A stretch of DNA of 64,000 bases from assembly GCF_016901855.1 (NCBI RefSeq), contig NZ_JACJKY010000002.1, positions 1 through 64,000 on the forward strand. Direction: 5' to 3'. Positions 17,507 to 24,698 of the stretch are shown piece after piece (positions within the stretch are counted from its first letter, which is position 1; the number at the start of each line of letters is the position of its first letter). Origin of the DNA: Merdimmobilis hominis. Lineage in GTDB: Bacteria; Bacillota; Clostridia; Oscillospirales; Ruminococcaceae. The notes under the pieces were generated by a model, which was not told the origin of the DNA, made no database searches, and saw only the letters and a list, made by a program, of their open reading frames with translations. Both the position numbers and the translations under genes were made by a program.

Positions 17507-18385
17507 TTATCTTATCCAATGCTTTTCACACTTATTATGAGCCGTATTTGCCGAGCTGTATTCGTGATCGGTGGCAATGTCGGTATACATCATCGGCTTA
17601 ATGGGTTTCTTCTTGGGATCGCCGTATTCGTCGAGGTCATCATAATCCATATAGAAGGTACTGTGACAATCAAAGCAGAAGCCGAGCCGCTGGGCGAGCA
17701 TCATTCTCTCCGTGTATTCGAGCTTGTCATAGGCATCCCACAGACGGGCGTATAGTTCGCCCTTCATATACAGCGTGTACGTGTCGGAGGTGGTCTCGGG
17801 GTGCGCTTCTTCTGTGCTTTCCGCTTCATCATCCTCTGCATACTGCTGATAGAGGTCAACACGGTTTTCGTTAAGCAAGCCGCCGAGCAGAATTTCTTTT
17901 GTATCTTCTACGGTTTCGCTAAGCTCAGCGGCAACCGTTTCAAGTACAGCATCAGCATAACTGCGGTCATATTTATCCCACACCGCCATTGCTTTGCGGA
18001 GTTTGGTATATTCCGCAATGCTTTGTGCTGTGAAGCCTGTACGCATAGAGCGCACATAGTCCAGTATCTCCCGTTCTACATACCGTTCCTTGAATGAGGT
18101 AAACGGTGCGCCTTGCTCAATATCATAATTCGTTAATGCTTTGAGCAAGCCGGCGATATACGCCTGTTTCATATCCGCAAAATGCTCCGGCATAAAGAGC
18201 TTTCGCATATATCCCTGCACATTGTTGTTAAGCGTTTTTTCATAATAATGCAGAAACCAAGCAAAATAGCAGTTATCTTTCTCTTTCAGATAGGTCACAA
18301 TATATTCCTGCAAATCCCACTTCGGCGGTGCCGGAACAATGCGGTACATATTCAAATCCTTTTCGTCAATATACGTTTCTTTCAC
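17507..18385 (-). CDS. Sigma-70-like regulator of mobile element
   Basis: A 292-residue protein. The central part has sigma-like helices: AYIAGLLKALTNYDIEQGAPF, then FTSFKERYVEREILDYVRS (region 2-like), and an acidic linker EDDEAESTEEAHPE. The C-terminal third contains a helix set with CFDCHSTFYMDYDDLDEYGD rather than a standard region 4, so promoter use is uncertain. Similar proteins are annotated as sigma-70-family on clostridial conjugative elements. GTG 18385 is chosen because GGAGGTG is 6 bases upstream; a TTG at 18400 in frame would include the RBS. It lies 21 bases after the DUF6076 gene on the same transcript. Confidence 0.6.
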   Translation of the reverse strand: MKETYIDEKDLNMYRIVPAPPKWDLQEYIVTYLKEKDNCYFAWFLHYYEKTLNNNVQGYMRKLFMPEHFADMKQAYIAGLLKALTNYDIEQGAPFTSFKERYVEREILDYVRSMRTGFTAQSIAEYTKLRKAMAVWDKYDRSYADAVLETVAAELSETVEDTKEILLGGLLNENRVDLYQQYAEDDEAESTEEAHPETTSDTYTLYMKGELYARLWDAYDKLEYTERMMLAQRLGFCFDCHSTFYMDYDDLDEYGDPKKKPIKPMMYTDIATDHEYSSANTAHNKCEKHWIR

Positions 18386-18406
18386 GGCACTCACCTCCAA
18401 TCTGTG

Positions 18407-19543
18407 TTATTTGCCGTTCAATCGTCTGTCGGCTTCGGCATAGAGCCTTTCACGGCTCATATCCGTTTCATACTGCCCGTTGGCATAGTCGGGATCGTTC
18501 TTGGCAAGCTGCATATATTCCTTTGCCAGAGCAAGGGCGGCAGTTGCCAAAGCATTATCAATTTTTACTCTCTGTCGCTCCACACGGATAGCGGAACAAC
18601 GGTTTTTGTAAATGCGGATAACGGGGTTTCCGTCTGCAAGTTCCTTGCGGTTGATTCTTGCTGCGTATTTTCGGCAAGTAATGGCTTTGCCCTTTAGTTT
18701 GAACGGCGCATATCCCGTACAGTATTTCTGCCGTGCCGCAGAGGTCATAAGGAAATACTTTTTGCAGATAACGCATTGCCTTGGATAATGTCCGTGATGT
18801 AAGCCTTCAAAAAAGTCGGTAATCACAAAACTGTAATAGCTGTCAAAGTAGAGTCTGCGAGCAAGGGTTTCCGTTTTGCTTCGTGTGGATTTTAATATGG
18901 GGACGTATTCCGTTGTTACAGGGAACGGAACCGAGCCGAATATTTCTAATGCTATCGGGAGCAGATGTTCCTCGTCAAAGCGGTCGGCTTCATCCACACG
19001 ACTCGCAAAGGTTTTAAGTTGTTCAAAGGATTTCATCAGGTCGTCTCTCAGACCATCATAAAAGGCAAGAGTTTTCTTAACCTCACTCAGCAAAGCGGCG
19101 GCTTCCTTGAAAAAGTCCTCGTCAAATTCTTTTGGGAGGATGTTAAACATTGTTTGTCCTTTATCCATAGCCATTACTTTAGAACGGCGCTGAAAATATT
19201 CAACGATTCTATTGCCGTTTTCCTCAGTAAAAAGTGTCGCTATTCTGTTACGCTCAGCATCTACATCAAGCATATCAAAAGGCTTTAACCAAGGAAGTGC
19301 GTTAAAAATATTCAGTATGTCCGCACCGGCTCTTAAAAAATTAGGCACGAACAAATATCCTTTTTCCAGAGTACCCTCTATAAGCCAAGTATCACTTGTA
19401 AACACAATGATCCGTGCAGCGGTATCGTTAATATAATATTGTGTCAGCAGGTGCGCCGCAAAAGTTCCTGCAGGATAACTTTTGCCGCCGATATGCACTC
19501 TGCCGTCACGATAATCGGCACTGAAAAAGCTGATTTTATCCAT
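18407..19543 (-). CDS. DUF6076-like protein
   Basis: A 378-residue protein with a mixed N-terminal region and a cysteine cluster near residues 255-285: CVICKKYFLMTSAARQKYC, followed by KAITCRKYAARINRK. This CxxC...C pattern with the RQKYC box looks like the zinc-binding part of DUF6076 proteins, which accompany sigma-like genes on clostridial elements. Start ATG 19543 has GGGGGT about 10 bases upstream. A good minus-strand promoter lies at 19675-19703. The zinc motif suggests nucleic-acid binding, perhaps element control; the function is not known. Confidence 0.6.
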   Translation of the reverse strand: MDKISFFSADYRDGRVHIGGKSYPAGTFAAHLLTQYYINDTAARIIVFTSDTWLIEGTLEKGYLFVPNFLRAGADILNIFNALPWLKPFDMLDVDAERNRIATLFTEENGNRIVEYFQRRSKVMAMDKGQTMFNILPKEFDEDFFKEAAALLSEVKKTLAFYDGLRDDLMKSFEQLKTFASRVDEADRFDEEHLLPIALEIFGSVPFPVTTEYVPILKSTRSKTETLARRLYFDSYYSFVITDFFEGLHHGHYPRQCVICKKYFLMTSAARQKYCTGYAPFKLKGKAITCRKYAARINRKELADGNPVIRIYKNRCSAIRVERQRVKIDNALATAALALAKEYMQLAKNDPDYANGQYETDMSRERLYAEADRRLNGK

Positions 19544-19674
19544 ATTCCGCTATACCCCCATACTAATACTATCAAAAGAAGTGTCCCATAAAACTCCCTT
19601 TAGTTTATCGGAACAAAAAAGTTTTTCAAATATTTTTCTGAACATTTTTGTTTTCGTAAAGTACACTTTTGATT

Positions 19675-19703
19675 ATTATATCACAAAAACTCCGTATTTT
19701 CAA
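19675..19703 (-). promoter_or_regulatory. Promoter for DUF6076/sigma-like operon
   Basis: Read on the minus strand, TTGAAA (19698-19703), 17 bases, TATAAT (19675-19680): a near-consensus vegetative promoter. It gives a leader of about 125 bases before the ATG at 19543. The interval 19544-19877 holds no gene. Confidence 0.75.
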
Positions 19704-19814
19704 GGCGTTCGCGGTGTTACGCTTTTTGATTTCTGTGTGTTATCTCACTTTTCCAAGAACTCGTTTTCGTGTGTATTAAAATATATGAGGGAGCGAAAAC
19801 CTCACAAATACTCA

Positions 19815-19854
19815 GGGCATTGCCGTCGGGAAACCGGCGGCTTATTTATTGCCC
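19815..19854 (+). other. Nested hairpin before the mobilization genes
   Basis: GGGCA (19815-19819) pairs with TGCCC (19850-19854), and inside GCCGTCGG (19822-19829) pairs with CCGGCGGC (19834-19841) around a GAAA loop. It lies just upstream of the RBS at 19862 and may be part of the leader of the mobilization transcript or of the transfer origin region. Confidence 0.4.
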
Positions 19855-19877
19855 GAAAACGAAGGGAGGAAAGGTCT

Positions 19878-20318
19878 ATGATGAAGATCACACCGAAGCA
19901 AGTAGAAAAGGTTCACCGTCTTGTCAGAAAGCTTTGTGCCAACTGTGATGAGGACGGCAACTGCATCCTGCTTGACGATGGCGAAGCACACCGCTGTGTG
20001 CAGCTTATCTCTATCTACGGTAACTGTGAGCTTCGCTCCCTCACGGTGCAAGTCACAGAAAACAGACGAATACCACCTACGGTGTGTGTCTTACACCGTA
20101 ACAAGCAGGGACTTTGTGTGCCAAAGTCCCAATCAAAAGCCGCAGATTTTCTTGCGGCTTTGCTCTTTGGGGGCTTACCACCCCCCCAATCCCCCCGGAA
20201 AGGAGAGATGATATTATGGGGAAAGATATACGAATTGCCGTGCGTGTCACGGCAAAAGAAGAAGAGAAAATACAGTCAAAAGCCCGAAAGTGCGGGCTTT
20301 CAACAACTGAATATGTAA
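19878..20318 (+). pseudogene. Cysteine-rich VLP-type protein, C-terminal part degenerate
   Basis: The frame starts at ATG 19878 with a strong RBS (GGGAGG). The first 55 residues, KVHRLVRKLCANCDEDGNCILLDDGEAHRC in pieces (VHRLVRKLCAN, GNCILLDDGE), match the N-terminus of the cysteine-rich VLP proteins that precede mobC and relaxase genes. After NCE the expected zinc-ribbon C-terminus (CxxC...YC) is absent; the frame runs through the hairpin cluster and 103 bases into mobC, ending in low-similarity sequence. It is probably truncated or frameshifted. Its role in transfer is not established. Confidence 0.5.
20078..20187 (+). other. Candidate oriT: four consecutive hairpins
   Basis: Four inverted repeats follow each other immediately upstream of mobC and the relaxase gene: TACGGTGT/ACACCGTA (20078-20100), GGGACTTTG/CAAAGTCCC (20108-20130), AAAGCCGCA/TGCGGCTTT (20136-20161) and GGGGG/CCCCC (20169-20187). 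The first three are perfect. Transfer origins of MOBP elements characteristically contain such repeats next to the accessory and relaxase genes. No nic site was identified by sequence. Confidence 0.5.
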
Positions 20319-20491
20319 AGCAAAGAGCGTTAGGGTACGAGCCGAGAGGTATTCCGCCTGACGCTCTTTTTCTTTGTCTTGAAAAGCTGGGTGAGCTTGC
20401 AGATAAAGCGAGTTCGCCGGAACTGGATATAGAAATCCGAACTGTACTGAAAGAAATTACAGCAGCTTTTCTATTGCCGGGAAAGGGGTGA
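20216..20491 (+). CDS. mobC: MobC-like relaxosome accessory protein
   Basis: A 91-residue ribbon-helix-helix-type protein: IRIAVRVTAKEEEKIQSKARKCG followed by LSTTEYVKQRALG (cited in pieces under family rules) is the typical start of MobC/BacMobC proteins that bind oriT and help the relaxase. ATG 20216 has AAAGGAG about 10 bases upstream. It ends 6 bases before the relaxase start, so the two are one operon. Directly upstream lies the hairpin cluster proposed as oriT, which fits the role. Confidence 0.8.
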   Translation: MGKDIRIAVRVTAKEEEKIQSKARKCGLSTTEYVKQRALGYEPRGIPPDALFLCLEKLGELADKASSPELDIEIRTVLKEITAAFLLPGKG

Positions 20492-20497
20492 TGTATT

Positions 20498-21874
20498 TTG
20501 GCTGTTACTGGGTTCTGGCCTATATACAAAAACCTAAAAGCAACGCTTGACTATGCCGACAATCCCGACAAGACCACTGCAAGAGAATATCTTGACGATG
20601 ATTTGTATGCGGCGCTTTCTTACGCCGAGAACGATAATAAGACCGACCGCAAAATGTATGTCGGCGGTATTAACTGCTCAAAGCAGAATGCCTATGCCGA
20701 AATGAATGCCGTACAGCGGCGGTTCGGGATTCGTGGCAAAGTCGTCGGTTATCACGGAATACAAAGCTTTGCGACGGGCGATGTTACACCGGAGCAGGCT
20801 TTTGAAATCGGAAAAGCTACCGCCCGACAGATGTGGGGCGATAGGTATCAGGCGCTTGTGACAGTTCACCTGAACACTGACAATGTGCATTGTCATTTCG
20901 TTGTAAATCCCGTGTCATTTAAGGACGGTACAAAGTTTCAAAACAAAATCGGCGACCACAAGGAGCTTCGCCGTGTGTCGGATGAAATGTGTCGGGAGCA
21001 CGGTCTTTCTGTTCTTGAAAACAGTAGCTTCTACGGAGGACACAAAAAGGATTATTGGCGGCACAAGTCAGGCAAGAAAACGCACCGGGACTATCTCCGT
21101 GAGGATGTAGAATACTGCTTGACTTTCGCAACCTCTCCGAGAGAATTTGAAAGCCAGTTATATGCGCTTGGATATACGCTTGATCCCGTTCGTTTTTCTG
21201 TAAAGGCAAAGCACTGGGAGCGCTCTGTTCGGCTTGCAAATATCGGTTTTACAAAAGAAATCGTGCAGGCGCAGTTGGATAAAAACGCCGAGTGCAGATA
21301 CCGCCTGTTCACTTTGGAATACAGACCGCCGTACAATCCGAAAAAGTTTCCGCTGGAGAATGAACTGCGAAAGCTTGAGTTTGCCATTGACCACAGTTAT
21401 GATGCGGCAACTGTTTTAGTAGATACGATTTTCTATCTCGTTATAACAGTAATCCAAATTGCCGCCGAGATTGCCGATTTAATGCTGTTGTCGCCTGATT
21501 TAAGGGCGGCGAAAAAGGAGGCGAAAAAGGATTTGAAAGAGCTTGTAGCAGATTACCGATTTATGAAGGAACAGAATATTCACACCGTAGCCGATTTGCA
21601 AACCAACATCGACGAAAGCAAAGCACAATTATCCGATTTGGAGCGTGAGCGCAAAACACTTAGCAACCGTATCCGTCGCCCGAAATCGCCGGAGGATGAA
21701 AGCCAAAACAAAGAGTGCCGAAAAGCGATCAGTAAACAAATGAAGCCTGTTCGTGAAAGGCTTCGCCGTGCGGAGAAGATTTTGGAGAAGTCTCCGAATT
21801 TGTATGAATTATTAAAACAAGAGCACGAGCTTGAGAGAAAAGCCCGTGCGAGATATTTAGATAGGAGTAGATGA
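20498..21874 (+). CDS. MOBP-type relaxase
   Basis: A 458-residue relaxase/mobilization nuclease that would nick oriT and lead the strand into the recipient. The three-histidine metal site is VHLNTDNVHCHFVVN (around residues 126-140), and the N-terminal TLDYADN with KTTAREYL belongs to the domain. A lysine-rich coiled coil fills residues 330-458 (KKEAKKDLKEL, DLERERKTLSNRI). The start is TTG 20498 with AAAGGGGTG upstream. The gene ends exactly where a truncated integrase in opposite orientation begins, so the C-terminus may be natural or trimmed. No mating-channel genes are in the window; it may rely on another element (mobilizable, not self-transmissible). Confidence 0.88.
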   Translation: MAVTGFWPIYKNLKATLDYADNPDKTTAREYLDDDLYAALSYAENDNKTDRKMYVGGINCSKQNAYAEMNAVQRRFGIRGKVVGYHGIQSFATGDVTPEQAFEIGKATARQMWGDRYQALVTVHLNTDNVHCHFVVNPVSFKDGTKFQNKIGDHKELRRVSDEMCREHGLSVLENSSFYGGHKKDYWRHKSGKKTHRDYLREDVEYCLTFATSPREFESQLYALGYTLDPVRFSVKAKHWERSVRLANIGFTKEIVQAQLDKNAECRYRLFTLEYRPPYNPKKFPLENELRKLEFAIDHSYDAATVLVDTIFYLVITVIQIAAEIADLMLLSPDLRAAKKEAKKDLKELVADYRFMKEQNIHTVADLQTNIDESKAQLSDLERERKTLSNRIRRPKSPEDESQNKECRKAISKQMKPVRERLRRAEKILEKSPNLYELLKQEHELERKARARYLDRSR

Positions 21875-21876
21875 AA

Positions 21877-22242
21877 ATGAAAGATAAAGTCATCCACAAC
21901 TCCTGTAGTAATTCCCAACGGAAAGCATCCGCCCAGCTTCGGCTTGATATGCTTTTCCAAAACCGTATCATACTTGATGTAGGTGGATTCCCGTATTTTG
22001 CTCTTTCGCAAGCGCAACCATTCGTTGCAGTAAAAAGCAAAGCGATGGCGTGTGTCGGTCTGCGGTGTCGGTTTGCCTGCAAGCAAAGCCGCCTTGTATT
22101 TTGTGACTTTTTCCTTTGCCTCCTTGTAGGTTTTACCGTAACAAAAGCCGTACTTGATTTTGCCGGACAGTTCATAGCTCTTGATATACCGAGCCTCCCA
22201 CCGTCCGTCTTTTCTCTTGAAAATGTTTTCACCCTTCTTCAT
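21877..22242 (-). pseudogene. Tyrosine integrase, N-terminal fragment
   Basis: From ATG 22242 (RBS AGGAGG) the frame encodes about 120 residues typical of a phage/ICE integrase N-terminus: IFKRKDGRWEARYIK, then a SAM-like core-binding start, FYCNEWLRLRKSKIRESTY and VLEKHIKPKLG. Similarity ends at about VVDDF; the frame then reads antisense to the relaxase gene, which is not integrase sequence. The catalytic domain (Arg-His-Arg-Tyr) is missing. The fragment indicates that the mobilization module was joined by deletion or insertion into an older integrase gene. Confidence 0.8.
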
Positions 22243-22265
22243 CGTTTGAAGCCTCCTGTTTTTAT

Positions 22266-22279
22266 TGTCCGATCGGACA
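22266..22279. promoter_or_regulatory. Perfect 14-bp palindrome, operator candidate
   Basis: TGTCCGATCGGACA is a perfect palindrome 24 bases upstream of the truncated integrase ATG on the minus strand. Its size and symmetry suggest a repressor operator for the integrase promoter. The rest of 22280-22433 shows no gene. Confidence 0.4.
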
Positions 22280-22433
22280 CCATATATTTTAGCAAGTAGA
22301 ATTAACTGTTTTCTGACTGCGCACCGGACTGTCCATTCCTGTCGGGAAAATAGTGTTGTTTATGGCATGACGCTTTTCGACAACCAAAATTCCGAAATTT
22401 TCTTGGAAAATGGCAGGAATCAATCGAAATCAC

Positions 22434-22462
22434 TGGATTTTTTCGCAGAACGGTACTATAAT
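22434..22462 (+). promoter_or_regulatory. Promoter upstream of structured leader
   Basis: TGGATT (22434-22439), 17 bases, TATAAT (22457-22462). The -10 is perfect and the -35 weak. Transcription would start near 22469, just before the structured leader, which is consistent with a regulated transcript for the surface-protein cluster. Confidence 0.5.
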
Positions 22463-22484
22463 TTCCTTGTATATATGAGTGAAT

Positions 22485-22580
22485 AGCCCTCGCAGAGTGC
22501 CAAACTCTATGAAAAGCTTCGGTAAAGGCGGTACTAAGCCGCATTTATTTTGCCGGCAGAATAAGTAGGTGCTTATTCTT
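22485..22580 (+). promoter_or_regulatory. Structured leader, weakly c-di-GMP-I (GEMM)-like
   Basis: The segment contains AGAGT/ACTCT, GCGG/CCGC and AGAATAAG/CTTATTCT (22558-22579) hairpins, and GEMM-like words GTGCCAAACTC, GTAAAGGCGGTACTAAG and TGCCGGC in the order expected for that riboswitch class. The second arm of the P1b stem and the usual GACGCAAAGC word are not intact. It ends right before AAAGGAGG (22583-22590). The resemblance is by eye only. Confidence 0.3.
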
Positions 22581-22614
22581 ACAAAGGAGGCCGTCAGAGT
22601 TGTGTCGCAGGTAG

Positions 22615-23172
22615 ATAAAACCGCCGAAAGAAAAGAAAGCAACGACTGTTGAACTCTACAATAAACAACCGGAGGAAAACACGCCGTTTCAGGTTGGTAA
22701 TATGTTCCCCGGCGACAGCGAAACAAAATACTTCCGTGTGAGGGTATCCTACCACGATAAAATCACCGTGCATTACAAAGCTACCATTCGCCCCGGCTAT
22801 GAGAAATTAGCCGAGGTGCTGAAGGTGCGTGTCAAGCTGCTCTCCACGGGCGAAACGATGTATGACGGACTTATGCGGGATATGCCCGAAAGTCTGACGC
22901 ACAAATTTGCGTCCCAAAAATCTACCACCGACGAGCTGTACTATGAAATTACGGCTTATTTAGATACAAGCGTAGGCAACGATTATCAGAATAATGACTT
23001 GATTGCCGATTTCAAATGGTGGGTCGAGGAAACAGGAAACCTCGACGATTCTCCGCAGACAGGCGATACTTCAAACATTCTGCTGTGGGCGGTGCTTGCA
23101 GCCGGCTCACTCGGTATGATAATCATCCTGCTTGTAACCCGCAGGCGTAAGGAGGATGAGGAAAATGTCTGA
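22615..23172 (+). pseudogene. 5-prime-truncated anchored surface protein
   Basis: The frame after TAG 22612 reads KKATTVELYNKQPEENTPF, QVGNMFPGDSETKY and continues to 23172. The C-terminus has a sortase-type signal: SPQTGDTS, a 20-residue hydrophobic helix and the basic tail RRRKEDEENV. There is no signal peptide and no ATG before 22702, which lacks an RBS; the only good RBS (22583) leads into four codons and then the TAG. So the 5-prime part was probably lost by deletion, bringing the leader next to the middle of the gene. Intact relatives have an N-terminal signal peptide and lie upstream of TasA/SipW genes. Its stop overlaps the next start. Confidence 0.6.
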
Positions 23173-23710
23173 AACAAAAACCGTTAAAAAACTGACCGGC
23201 GGCATTATTGCCATTATCGTCCTTGTCGTTTGCCTTTGCATTACCACCTTCGCCCTTGTGTATGCTTCCGTTTCGGTGGAAAACAATCTGTTCCGCACAG
23301 GCGAGATAAAAATCAACCTCAACGACGGCAAGCCCGTCATTCGGGAGCACGAATTTCTCTTTGAGCCGGGAATGACCGTTGTAAAGAACTTCTTTATTGA
23401 AAATGACAGCACCTGGGATGTGTATTACCGCCTTTATCTCGATAATGTTTCGGGCGAGCTCAGCCGTGTGCTGACCGTGACGATAAAGGACGGCGATAAG
23501 ACCCTCTACTCCGGCACGGCAAACGAACTGACAAAACAGAATGTTATAGCCGCCGATGATACCCTCAAAATCGGGCAGCGGCGCAATCTGACAGTTGTGT
23601 TTCACTATCCCGAAACGGCGGGAAACGATACGCAGAGTTTGGATTTGACCTTCACCCTCTGCGCCGAGGCAACGCAAACGAAAAACAACCCGAATAAGCT
23701 GTTCGGGTAA
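23165..23710 (+). CDS. TasA/camelysin-like exported protein
   Basis: A 181-residue protein of the TasA/CalY (camelysin) type, secreted through SipW-type signal peptidase and able in Bacillus to form matrix fibres. The N-terminus is KKLTGGIIAIIVLVVCLCI with a hydrophobic core of about 22 residues, then TTFALVYASVSVENNLF, the usual cleavage region, and GEIKINLNDGKPVI. Later motifs are EFLFEPGMTVVKNFFIEN and WDVYYRLYLDNV. ATG 23165 has AAGGAGG 9 bases upstream; the ATG at 23156 is too close. It overlaps the end of the previous surface gene by 8 bases. SipW follows after about 209 bases of non-coding remnant sequence. Confidence 0.8.
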   Translation: MSETKTVKKLTGGIIAIIVLVVCLCITTFALVYASVSVENNLFRTGEIKINLNDGKPVIREHEFLFEPGMTVVKNFFIENDSTWDVYYRLYLDNVSGELSRVLTVTIKDGDKTLYSGTANELTKQNVIAADDTLKIGQRRNLTVVFHYPETAGNDTQSLDLTFTLCAEATQTKNNPNKLFG

Positions 23711-23919
23711 AAAGGAAAGAACCGGTCAATGCAAACACCCAACACAGAAACCGACAAATGCGCTTGCGCGGATGCGATACCGGCATCCCGAAGGACACGC
23801 CGATTTCTAATGCTATATCGAATTGTATGTTCATAAATCCGAGGACGAAACCACCGTTTCCCTCGATGAAATGAACGAGCTGATTCGGCTGAGCCGGGGA
23901 TAAGCCAAGGAGCGAGCAA

Positions 23920-24636
23920 ATGAAAGCATTAAAAATAATCCGAAGTATATTTGTGTGGCTGATGGTGGCGCTTGCCGTTTTTATGATGATATTCACCATC
24001 GTGTCGGTGTCCACCTTTGACCGTGCCGACCGTAGCTTATTCGGCTATAAGGCGCTCATCGTTTTGTCCGACTCCATGAGCAAAACCGACTTCAATGCGG
24101 GCGATTTGGTGCTCGTGAAAGAGGTTGACCCCTCCACGCTCAAAGAGGGCGACATTATCGCCTATACCTCGCAGAATACATCCAACTACGGCGAAACCGT
24201 CACCCATAAGATACGAAAATTAACCACCGACGCAAACGGCGAACCGGGCTTTGTTACCTACGGTACAACCACAGACACCGACGATGAAACCGTCGTGACC
24301 TATCCGTATGTGCTGGGTAAATACAGCAGTCATATCCCGAAGGTGGGTACTTTCTTTCAGTTTTTGAAAAGCACACCCGGCTATATCGTTTGTGTTCTCA
24401 TTCCGTTTCTGCTCCTCATTCTGTTAGAGGGCATCCGCTGCATCCGTCTGTTCCGCAAATATAAAGCCGAACAGCAGGCAGAGTTACAGGCAGAAAGAGA
24501 TAAGATCGAAGCCGAACGTGCCGAAACCCAGCGTATGATGCAGGAACTGCTGCAAATGAAAGCGCAGATGGCGCAAAGCAACGGCGGCGAAACGCCGAAA
24601 ACGGACGAAACACCGTCCGACACACCTATGGTGTAA
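23920..24636 (+). CDS. sipW: SipW-type signal peptidase I
   Basis: A 238-residue membrane-bound signal peptidase of the eukaryotic/SipW (Ser-His) type. The N-terminal helix is followed by the serine box VLSDSMSKTDF (Ser52 expected), GDLVLVKEV, and the histidine box VTHKIRK (His96), where ordinary bacterial enzymes have lysine. A second helix (YIVCVLIPFLLLILLEGI) precedes a long charged coiled coil AEQQAELQAERDKIEAERAE and a Thr-rich tail. In Bacillus SipW processes TasA and TapA; here four neighbouring proteins are plausible substrates. RBS AAGGAG precedes the ATG. The 209 bases before it (23711-23919) contain no complete gene, only a frame fragment ending LDEMNELIRLSRG. Confidence 0.9.
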   Translation: MKALKIIRSIFVWLMVALAVFMMIFTIVSVSTFDRADRSLFGYKALIVLSDSMSKTDFNAGDLVLVKEVDPSTLKEGDIIAYTSQNTSNYGETVTHKIRKLTTDANGEPGFVTYGTTTDTDDETVVTYPYVLGKYSSHIPKVGTFFQFLKSTPGYIVCVLIPFLLLILLEGIRCIRLFRKYKAEQQAELQAERDKIEAERAETQRMMQELLQMKAQMAQSNGGETPKTDETPSDTPMV

Positions 24637-24698
24637 TCACGGGAAAACCGTGTTTATATATTGTCATTAAAAAATATAGAATAAGGAGGTAAAACACA

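Noticed and set aside
20136-20161. Plain terminator before mobC
   Set aside because: The hairpin lacks a T-tract and is one of four consecutive repeats, which fits oriT better.
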